From assembly GCA_023428365.1 (NCBI GenBank), contig JAEYYQ010000569.1, forward strand, positions 1 to 8,493: 8,493 bases of DNA, in the 5' to 3' direction. This document shows positions 1 through 5,187 of the stretch, in pieces. Numbering within the stretch: the stretch's first letter is position 1; the number at the start of each line of letters is the position of its first letter. A program made the translations under genes and the position numbers. The stretch is from Pseudomonadota bacterium. GTDB taxonomy: Bacteria > Pseudomonadota > Alphaproteobacteria > Rhizobiales > Hyphomicrobiaceae. The notes beneath the pieces were generated by a model, which saw nothing but the letters and a program-made list of their open reading frames with translations, ran no database searches and was not told the origin of the DNA.

Positions 1-37
1 GCCTTGTTTTCAGGCCAGAGGCAAAAGCTGCCGCGAC

Positions 38-1144
38 CTAGCGTCCCCCGCGCAATCGACTCGCATCAAACGCTTTCATTCTGCCGGGATTGAAGCGTGA
101 CAGATCGGTCGAGTGCGCTTTGCCATCAACGATCAGTTCCGCCATCGCCTCGCCGGTAGCCGGCGCGTTGAGAATGCCCCACACGCTATGTCCCGTGGCG
201 ACGTAGGCGCCGGGATGATCCGGGATTGCACCGATCAATGGCAAACCATCCTCTGTGACCGGGCGAAAGCACGCCTGTGATGTCAGGATCGGCGCGTCGG
301 CGAGGACGGGAGAGAGCCGCGTACACATGTCTCGCAGCCGTTCGATTGCCCCACGATCCGGAACCACATCGGCTGGATCGACGGGAAGCGGATCTTCTCC
401 GCGCAATCCGCAGACATACGTGGTACCGCCGGTGCGGGGCATGATTTCGGGTGAAAGCAGCTCGCCGTCAGCCTCTTCATACTCCAGGAACAGCGCGTCG
501 GCCGAAACGCGATTGCCGGTGTCGAAAACGATGCTGTGTCCCTTCAATCCATAGACACCCGGCAGCGGAACCCAGCCCGAAGCAAGGATCGACCACGGCC
601 CCATCGCAATGACGACGGCGTCGGCATCGAGGTGTTTTCCGTCCACATCGACGCCCGTCACGCGTCCATTGGAATCGCGCAACAAGCCATTTGCTGTACC
701 GTGGATTAGCCTGGCACCGCTGGTCTCGGCCGCACGCATCATGGCTTTTGTGAAGCCGGCGGGATCGACCTGAGCCGTTGTATTTTGCGTGCCGAGGCGC
801 CGCCCCACGTTCACGGTGTTAGCCAGCCAATCGAGGGCGTGTCGATTGCGCTGCTGTTTATCATTGCGCGCACTCGCGGCGCCTGCGTAGGTCGGCAGGC
901 GGCGGTAGCCCCAGTCGTTGCTCAGATCGTCCGCGAGCTTCCCGTGCAGCATGAAACTGCGCCGCGCCATTGGCGCGAGCGGCGTGCCATCGCACCAGTC
1001 CAAAGCCAGAAAGCCGCCCGATTTTCCCGAAGCGGCGCAGGCGATGTCAGCACGTTCGATGACAGTGACGTCAACGCCGCGAAGGCTGAGAAAATAGGCG
1101 ATCGATGTCCCGATGACACCGCCGCCGCAGATCAGAACCCGCAT
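38..1144 (-). CDS. FAD-dependent oxidoreductase, DAO family (TDA3-like)
   Basis: The 368-residue protein is predicted to be a cytoplasmic flavoenzyme that oxidises an amine or amino-acid-like substrate; the substrate cannot be read from sequence. The N-terminus is a Rossmann dinucleotide fold: a beta strand, then GGGVIG (residues 7-12), and an acidic residue E30 at the end of the second strand that should bind the FAD ribose. The segment ASGKSGGFLALDWCDG (38-53) resembles the FAD-proximal region of eukaryotic TDA3-like and FOXRED-type proteins more than classical DadA or glycine oxidase. The C-terminal motifs FRPVTEDGLPLIG (293-305) and ATGHSVWGILNAPATG (316-331) are typical of the DAO fold closing over FAD. 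Length is normal and no signal peptide is seen. The ATG start is supported by GGGAGA 7 nt upstream. It is transcribed alone, divergently from the cyclic-nucleotide-domain gene. Family membership is secure; substrate is unknown. Confidence 0.9.
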   Translation of the reverse strand: MRVLICGGGVIGTSIAYFLSLRGVDVTVIERADIACAASGKSGGFLALDWCDGTPLAPMARRSFMLHGKLADDLSNDWGYRRLPTYAGAASARNDKQQRNRHALDWLANTVNVGRRLGTQNTTAQVDPAGFTKAMMRAAETSGARLIHGTANGLLRDSNGRVTGVDVDGKHLDADAVVIAMGPWSILASGWVPLPGVYGLKGHSIVFDTGNRVSADALFLEYEEADGELLSPEIMPRTGGTTYVCGLRGEDPLPVDPADVVPDRGAIERLRDMCTRLSPVLADAPILTSQACFRPVTEDGLPLIGAIPDHPGAYVATGHSVWGILNAPATGEAMAELIVDGKAHSTDLSRFNPGRMKAFDASRLRGGR

Positions 1145-1151
1145 TGATTGT

Positions 1152-1157
1152 TCTCCC
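1152..1157 (-). promoter_or_regulatory. Ribosome binding site of the FAD oxidoreductase
   Basis: On the minus strand GGGAGA lies 7 nt before the ATG whose first base is 1144. It supports that start. Confidence 0.7.
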
Positions 1158-1159
1158 GT

Positions 1160-1198
1160 CAGGCGCAGTCGCTCGCACCGATGAAATTAGGGCGCCTG
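1160..1198. repeat. Inverted repeat CAGGCGC / GCGCCTG upstream of the oxidoreductase
   Basis: Two perfect 7 bp arms (1160-1166 and 1192-1198) are separated by 25 nt, so their centres are 32 bp apart, about three helical turns. They lie 16-54 bp upstream of the oxidoreductase start. This could be a two-half-site operator or a leader stem-loop. Chance occurrence in GC-rich DNA is possible. Confidence 0.35.
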
Positions 1199-1209
1199 CT
1201 TCTCATATC

Positions 1210-1237
1210 TTGCGGAACATAACATGGCGGTTATGAT
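1210..1237 (+). promoter_or_regulatory. Candidate promoter for the CNBD-transglycosylase unit, with dyad over the -10
   Basis: A weak -35 (TTGCGG, 1210-1215) and a good -10 (TATGAT, 1232-1237, five of six consensus bases) are spaced by 16 bp. They would start RNA near 1244, leaving a leader of about 60 nt to the GTG at 1303. A perfect dyad CATAAC-N6-GTTATG (1218-1235) fills the spacer and overlaps the -10, which is where a repressor site would sit. No other convincing promoter was seen in the 158 bp divergent region. Confidence 0.4.
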
Positions 1238-1289
1238 CCCCGCGACGCTGCCGCCGATACCCTCCGGGATTGCTGCAAAGGTAGCGCGT

Positions 1290-1296
1290 GGAGGGG
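1290..1296 (+). promoter_or_regulatory. Ribosome binding site deciding the CNBD start
   Basis: GGAGGGG lies 6 nt before the GTG at 1303. A GTG at 1288 in the same frame would overlap this sequence and has no Shine-Dalgarno of its own, so 1303 is preferred. Confidence 0.7.
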
Positions 1297-1302
1297 CGTG
1301 CC

Positions 1303-1944
1303 GTGTTGGAACTGATTTCCTATCTGCCTGTGATCGGCTGGATTGCGATGGCGCTGACGCTGCTGTCGACGTTCTCCAGAACGATCGTTCGTCTCCGCAT
1401 CTTCGCCGCATCAAGCAATGTGCTTTCGATTGCCGCTGCCGCCGCTGCGGGCTATTGGCCGAATGCGATCCAGAATGCCATTCAGCTTCCGCTGAACCTT
1501 TACCGCATTCGGGAGATGCGGACACAAGTGAATAAACTGAAAGCAGCACCCGTCACCGGTCTTCACGTCGGCTGGCTTATGCCGTTCGCCGAGGAAAGCA
1601 CGCTGGTTGCTGGCGAGAAGTTGTTCGGCAAGGGCGATCGCGGAGATCGGCTGTACTATCTGGTGTCGGGCACGATTGGCTTTGATGACATCGGCGTAGA
1701 GATCGGTCCAGGGACGCTATTCGGCGAAATCGCGTTCTTCATGCGCGATGGATGTAGAACTCAGACGGCAATCGCGAAAACAGAATGCAAGCTGCTGTCG
1801 ATCAACGAAGCGGAGCTTAAGCAGCTCTATTTCCAGAACCCGGAATTTGGTTGGTATCTGATCCAGCTCATCGCGCAACGGCTCATGGAAAATGCCGGAA
1901 GCCGCGGAGAGCCTGTGGCGCAAAAGGTACCGTTGCCTGCTTGA
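1303..1944 (+). CDS. Membrane protein with Popeye-like N-terminus and cyclic nucleotide-binding domain
   Basis: The 213-residue protein has two parts. Residues about 4-72 contain hydrophobic stretches (LISYLPVIGWIAMALTLLS; IFAASSNVLSIAAAAAAGYW; then NAIQLPLNLYRIREM). This is the three-helix arrangement seen in bacterial Popeye-like (POPDC-related) proteins, and it should sit in the inner membrane. Residues about 90-195 form a cNMP-binding beta roll: GEKLFGKGDRGDRLYYLVSG, then the phosphate-binding cassette FGEIAFF (140-146) with Arg152 in DGCRTQTA, and a closing helix. Glu142 and Arg152 are the residues expected to contact ribose and cyclic phosphate, so ligand binding is plausible. There is no DNA-binding helix-turn-helix, so it is not a Crp/Fnr regulator, and no enzymatic output domain. 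The GTG start is chosen from the GGAGGGG upstream. The stop lies 30 nt before the transglycosylase ATG, suggesting co-transcription. The physiological role is unknown. Confidence 0.8.
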   Translation: MLELISYLPVIGWIAMALTLLSTFSRTIVRLRIFAASSNVLSIAAAAAAGYWPNAIQNAIQLPLNLYRIREMRTQVNKLKAAPVTGLHVGWLMPFAEESTLVAGEKLFGKGDRGDRLYYLVSGTIGFDDIGVEIGPGTLFGEIAFFMRDGCRTQTAIAKTECKLLSINEAELKQLYFQNPEFGWYLIQLIAQRLMENAGSRGEPVAQKVPLPA

Positions 1945-1974
1945 CCTGTCGCGTTGCGATGGTTCAATCGCGCT

Positions 1975-3228
1975 ATGATAAAAACGATCGCGAACGACAT
2001 CAGCACCGTCAGCCGCCGAGCTGTGCTGCGGGCCGGGCTCAGTTCATTGGTCGCCATTGGCGCTCCGTCGATGGCTTCAGCGCAAAAGGCGGCAGAACCA
2101 TTCGAGCGCTGGGTCGAGACGTTTCGTAGCCGGGCGCGCGCCGCAGGCGTTTCGGACGCGACCTATCGGCGAGTGATGGGCGATATCAAACCCGACACAT
2201 CGGTCTATGCGCTGGATCGTGCCCAGCCCGAGTTTCGCGAGCAAGTCTGGCAGTACCTGAACCGCCGTGTGTCGGACTGGCGCATCGATACCGGCAAGCA
2301 GCGCGCCGTCGAATACTCCGATCTGCTGGGCCGCATCGAGAAAACCTACGGTGTCGATCGCTACGTCATGCTCGGACTGTGGGGCATGGAGTCTGCGTTC
2401 GGTGACGTGGTCACTAATCCTAAGCATATGCGTCCGGTGATCCCGGCATTGGCGGCACTGGCCTGGGGCGAGCCCCGCCGTCGAAAGTATTGGGAGCAAG
2501 AGCTGATCAACGCGCTGCGTATTGTCGATCGCGGCTGGGCTGAGCCTCGCGAGATGATCGGTTCATGGGCCGGTGCGATGGGACATACGCAATGGATGCC
2601 CGAGGTCTGGCTCAACATGGGCGTCGATTTCAATCGCGACGGGCGCATCTCGCCGTTCGGGCCGCCGGATGACGCGCTTGCCGGCACAGCCCGGTTCATT
2701 TTGGAGCGCGGGAAATATCGGCGCGGCGAGAGCTGGGGCTACGAGGTGCGGCTGCCTGCTGGCATGAAAGCGTCAGGCAACGCCAGACGCTCGATCTCCG
2801 CCTGGAGCAACGCGGGTGTCACGCGTGCCAACGGTGCGCAGTTCCCGCGTCCGCAGGAAGAGGCGCGTCTTTGGCAGCCAGCAGCAGGTGGTCCTGTTTT
2901 CCTGCTGACGCGCAACTTCGACGCTGTGCGGTCCTACAACCCGGCCAATACGTATGCCCTCGCTATCGTGCATCTGGGCGATCGGATACGCGGCGATGGG
3001 CCGTTCGTGCAGCAGTTTCCTGGCGGCGAGCGTCCGCCGACCCTGCCCGAAGTGCAGGAGATCCAGCGCAGGCTCACCGCCCGAGGCTTCAACACCGGCG
3101 GCACGGATGGGCGCGTGGGACAGGACACCATGCGTGCGGTGCGCGCCTTCCAGCAAAAAACCGGCCTGCAGCCGGCCGACGGCTATCCGGGGTTGAGAGT
3201 TCTCGCGCGATTACGGCAAGACGGCTGA
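1975..3228 (+). CDS. Lytic murein transglycosylase, MltB-like, with peptidoglycan-binding domain
   Basis: The 417-residue enzyme should cleave the MurNAc-GlcNAc bond of peptidoglycan, forming 1,6-anhydroMurNAc, in the periplasm. The N-terminus carries SRRAVLRAG (residues 13-21), a twin-arginine-like motif, then a mildly hydrophobic segment and a probable signal peptidase I site after ASA (about 36). There is no lipobox cysteine, so it should be soluble, unlike lipoprotein MltB of E. coli. The SLT_2 domain spans about 42-335, with the catalytic glutamate at 139 in GLWGMESAFG, the family motif SWAGAMGHTQWMP (197-209), and DFNRDGRISPFGPPDDALA. A PG_binding_1 domain fills about 357-413 (EVQEIQRRLTARGF to the end). 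Neither the ATG at 1975 nor the in-frame TTG at 1954 has a clear Shine-Dalgarno. ATG is preferred because it gives a compact Tat n-region. Translation may be coupled to the gene just upstream. Confidence 0.93.
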   Translation: MIKTIANDISTVSRRAVLRAGLSSLVAIGAPSMASAQKAAEPFERWVETFRSRARAAGVSDATYRRVMGDIKPDTSVYALDRAQPEFREQVWQYLNRRVSDWRIDTGKQRAVEYSDLLGRIEKTYGVDRYVMLGLWGMESAFGDVVTNPKHMRPVIPALAALAWGEPRRRKYWEQELINALRIVDRGWAEPREMIGSWAGAMGHTQWMPEVWLNMGVDFNRDGRISPFGPPDDALAGTARFILERGKYRRGESWGYEVRLPAGMKASGNARRSISAWSNAGVTRANGAQFPRPQEEARLWQPAAGGPVFLLTRNFDAVRSYNPANTYALAIVHLGDRIRGDGPFVQQFPGGERPPTLPEVQEIQRRLTARGFNTGGTDGRVGQDTMRAVRAFQQKTGLQPADGYPGLRVLARLRQDG

Positions 3229-3234
3229 GCTCAG
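3225..3234. repeat. 10 bp palindrome holding both convergent stop codons
   Basis: CTGAGCTCAG is a perfect palindrome containing the TGA of the transglycosylase (3226-3228) and, on the other strand, the TGA of the DUF411 gene (3231-3233). The coding regions are only 2 bp apart, so any terminator must lie inside the opposing gene. Confidence 0.8.
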
Positions 3235-3689
3235 TGGCTGCTGAACACTTCGGTTGTGCCATCGCGGCGGATCAGCAGAACGTCGTACGGTTCGCGCTGA
3301 TTGCCCGACTCCATGCCAGGAGAGCCAATCGGCATGCCGGGGACGGCCAGACCGATGGCGTCCGGACGTTCTGCCAGCAGGCGCCTGATGTCGGATGCTG
3401 GCACGTGACCCTCGATGACATAGCCGCCAATTTTCGCGGTCAGGCACGTCTGCAGTTTTTTCGGCACCAAGGCTTGCGTTTTGAACTGCGCCAGGTCGGC
3501 GTCACTGAGATCCTTCCATTTCGTCGAGAAGCCGCTGCGCATCATGTGTCTCATCCAGAGGGTGCAGCAGAAACACGAGGTGGTCTTGAACACTTCGACG
3601 GTTTGCGCCTTCGCGATGCCCGGATCGGCGAGAAGAGTGGGAAGGAGCAGGATCCCCATCAGGAGGAGCGAGAGTGCTGTGCGTCTCAT
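3231..3689 (-). CDS. Exported DUF411 / CopG-like metal-binding protein
   Basis: The 152-residue precursor has an N-terminal signal peptide (MRR, a leucine-rich core, then AKA about 26-28 as a probable cleavage site), giving a small periplasmic protein of about 124 residues. It carries the DUF411 landmarks: VEVFKTTSCFCC with Cys39, Cys41 and Cys42 (CxCC), a further Cys82, IEGHVPASDI with His95, and the loop GLAVPGMPIGSPGME with Met119 and Met126. DUF411 includes CopG of copper-resistance loci, whose CxCC motif has been reported to build a multi-copper site on a thioredoxin-like fold, so a role in copper or other soft-metal handling is likely. In this copy the residue between the first two cysteines is Phe, where I recall Gly as commoner. 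The gene follows the MFS gene on the same strand after a 63 nt gap that contains a MerR-type promoter-like element and a near-perfect Shine-Dalgarno. Confidence 0.88.
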   Translation of the reverse strand: MRRTALSLLLMGILLLPTLLADPGIAKAQTVEVFKTTSCFCCTLWMRHMMRSGFSTKWKDLSDADLAQFKTQALVPKKLQTCLTAKIGGYVIEGHVPASDIRRLLAERPDAIGLAVPGMPIGSPGMESGNQREPYDVLLIRRDGTTEVFSSH

Positions 3690-3695
3690 CTGTCG

Positions 3696-3704
3696 ACCTC
3701 CTTT
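3696..3704 (-). promoter_or_regulatory. Strong ribosome binding site of the DUF411 gene
   Basis: AAAGGAGGT on the minus strand is a nearly full match to the anti-Shine-Dalgarno sequence, 6 nt before the ATG. It is the strongest such site in the window and suggests high translation when the message is made. Confidence 0.85.
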
Positions 3705-3715
3705 CGTGCGGAGCG

Positions 3716-3747
3716 CTACCTGAACCCCGCAGCGACGTCCGGGTCAA
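3716..3747 (-). promoter_or_regulatory. Candidate MerR-family (metal-sensor) promoter and operator for the DUF411 gene
   Basis: Read on the minus strand, TTGACC (3747-3742) is a good -35. A 21 bp imperfect dyad begins at its fourth base, with arms ACCCGGACG (3744-3736) and CTGCGGGGT (3732-3724). The outer ACCC/GGGT ends pair perfectly and six of nine arm positions match. This is the layout of MerR-family promoters such as those of CadR, ZntR and CueR: a 19-20 bp spacer occupied by a dyad that starts in the -35. A 19-20 bp spacer puts the -10 at CAGGTA or AGGTAG (3722-3716), a poor match. RNA would start near 3710, a few bases before the Shine-Dalgarno. No merR-type regulator gene is in the window. 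Confidence 0.5.
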
Positions 3748-3752
3748 GAGGC

Positions 3753-5015
3753 TCACCCATGTTTGATGTTGCGGCGGTACCACGAGCTCATGATTTCCAT
3801 GGCAATCGCGGACACAGCTCCGACGCCGAGGACGACGGCCTCGGCAACGCCATAACCCCATAGGTCGAGAAGCACGGCAAATACGGCGGGCGCCACGGCG
3901 TTGAGCAGCAGATAGGGCGTCGCGAGAATGCCGAGCACGGTGCCATAGCCCTGGCTGCCGAACAGAGCCAACGGCACGGCCCCTCTGACTATGGTCACAA
4001 GACCATTGCTCACGCCGAACAGAATGATGAAGGTGAGAGCCGTTGTGAAGCTCGCGCCGCCGAACAGAAGAACGGCGAATGAAATCGGCATCAGAACGAC
4101 GGAGATTCGCCCGAGATCGAGTGCGTGCAACCGGCTGCCGAACAGGATTTCGGCAAGACGTCCGCCGACCTGGAAGACCCCTTTGATCGAGGCGAGCGTG
4201 ACGGCTGCTGCGGCCGTGAGACCGCTCGCTTCCAATACTGCGGGCAGATGCACGGCCATCGCACCGAACACGAAGGCGCTGGCCGAGGTGACGATGCCGA
4301 ACAGGACAATGGCCAGGGTGCGGGCTTGACCTTCAAGAGGTCGCTGCTCCGGGATGACTGATGTAGGAGAAGCACCGGGTTGCGCCTTCGCTGCATTCGG
4401 CGGCTCGCGTCGCGCCAGTCCCCACCAATGCAGCGGCAGGCAGACGACGAGATTGATGAGGGCGTAGATGATGAGCGTGGTGCGCCAGCCAACCTGTGCG
4501 TTCAGCAGATGGCCAATAGGCCAGAACACGCTCGATGCGAAACCTCCGAAAAGGGTTAGATACGAGATCGCGCGGCGACCGCGGTTCGGCGCAATCTGTA
4601 CCAAGGCCGCGAAGGCGGCATCGTACAGCGACATGCGCATGCCAAGCCCAACCAGAGCCCAGCCGAACAGGTAGACAGCGGGGTGATGCGCAACGGCGAC
4701 GATAAGGAGCGCGGCGGCACACAGAATCGATCCGATGCTCATGATGCGTTGGGCGCCGTGCCGGTCGATGGCTTTGCCGATCATGGTGGAGATCAGGCTG
4801 GAAGCGAGCAGTCCGATCGTCAGTCCGGAAAATACAAGGCTGCGGCTCCACCCTGTGTCCGCTGCAATAGGCCCGCCGAGCGTCCCGAGAGCGTAGATCG
4901 TGGTGCCCCACGCGATGATCTGCGAAATGCCCAGCGAGACGATCGACGTACCGATGGGCGAACACAGCCACGCAAGCCAAGACGGCTGCCGAGATGTCTC
5001 GACGTTTTGTGACAT
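3753..5015 (-). CDS. MFS transporter, 12 transmembrane helices
   Basis: The 420-residue inner-membrane protein belongs to the major facilitator superfamily, moving a small solute using an ion gradient. About twelve hydrophobic segments are visible. They fall in two sets of six around a hydrophilic loop (about 200-232, Pro/Ala/Gln-rich). Motif A in the loop between helices 2 and 3 reads GKAIDRHGAQR (80-90), matching GxxxDRxGxR. YDAAFAALVQIAPNRGRRAISYLTLFGGFASSVFW (about 131-165, helices 4-5) recalls a broad group of proteobacterial MFS proteins without assigned substrate. The frame stays open upstream to 5117. The ATG at 5015 is chosen because AGAAGG stands 7 nt before it and the protein then begins just ahead of helix 1. 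The DUF411 gene follows on the same strand, so metal or metal-complex transport is possible, but nothing in the protein shows metal ligands. Confidence 0.88.
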   Translation of the reverse strand: MSQNVETSRQPSWLAWLCSPIGTSIVSLGISQIIAWGTTIYALGTLGGPIAADTGWSRSLVFSGLTIGLLASSLISTMIGKAIDRHGAQRIMSIGSILCAAALLIVAVAHHPAVYLFGWALVGLGMRMSLYDAAFAALVQIAPNRGRRAISYLTLFGGFASSVFWPIGHLLNAQVGWRTTLIIYALINLVVCLPLHWWGLARREPPNAAKAQPGASPTSVIPEQRPLEGQARTLAIVLFGIVTSASAFVFGAMAVHLPAVLEASGLTAAAAVTLASIKGVFQVGGRLAEILFGSRLHALDLGRISVVLMPISFAVLLFGGASFTTALTFIILFGVSNGLVTIVRGAVPLALFGSQGYGTVLGILATPYLLLNAVAPAVFAVLLDLWGYGVAEAVVLGVGAVSAIAMEIMSSWYRRNIKHG

Positions 5016-5022
5016 TCCGGCG

Positions 5023-5028
5023 CCTTCT
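5023..5028 (-). promoter_or_regulatory. Ribosome binding site of the MFS gene
   Basis: AGAAGG on the minus strand, 7 nt upstream of the ATG at 5015. It favours this start over the in-frame start near 5117. Confidence 0.65.
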
Positions 5029-5048
5029 GCCGTCAACGGAAAACCGGG

Positions 5049-5127
5049 CAGACTGTGCGTCTGAAGACAAGGAGAGGCAAGGCCCACATGGGCAGTTCTC
5101 ACCTGCGTCTGCGTCAATCGCGACGCA
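5049..5127. repeat. Three perfect dyads in the MFS/ABC1-kinase divergent region
   Basis: CAGAC-N5-GTCTG (5049-5063), GCCCA-CA-TGGGC (5082-5093) and TGCGTC-N6-GACGCA (5110-5127) lie in the 172 bp between the two divergent starts. The third overlaps a TTGACG that could be a -35 for the MFS gene on the minus strand, though no good -10 follows. They could be operators or leader stem-loops of the MFS message. No firm promoter was found for the kinase gene. Confidence 0.4.
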
Positions 5128-5165
5128 CAATCATCTGGACGGTTCAGGTGCGCGCGCCAATATCT

Positions 5166-5180
5166 TCTCCTGCGAGGAGA
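5166..5180 (+). promoter_or_regulatory. Shine-Dalgarno of the ABC1 kinase inside a perfect hairpin
   Basis: TCTCCT-GCG-AGGAGA forms a 6 bp stem with a 3 nt loop. Its 3' arm contains the GAGGAG (5174-5179) that serves the GTG at 5188, with 8 nt between. In RNA the stem could hide the ribosome binding site. An in-frame TTG at 5182 is only 2 nt from the site and is rejected as start. Confidence 0.55.
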
Positions 5181-5187
5181 TTTGCCA

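Noticed and set aside
1..37. Possible terminator stems downstream of the oxidoreductase (GCCT...AGGC at 1-15 and GGCA...TGCC at 20-32)
   Set aside because: The stems are only 4 bp, no T-run is visible and the region is cut by the window edge.
2871..3863. 330-codon plus-strand open frame across the transglycosylase end, the DUF411 gene and the MFS end
   Set aside because: It overlaps three well-supported genes in other frames. The translation is Arg/Ala-rich without recognisable motifs.
5016..5117. N-terminal extension of the MFS protein by 34 residues
   Set aside because: The added segment is not membrane-like, and a good Shine-Dalgarno precedes the internal ATG at 5015.
4333..5130. 265-codon minus-strand frame over the MFS N-terminal half
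   Set aside because: It is a shifted frame of the MFS gene. The translation is rich in Arg, His and Cys with no membrane segments, while the other frame gives clear MFS helices.
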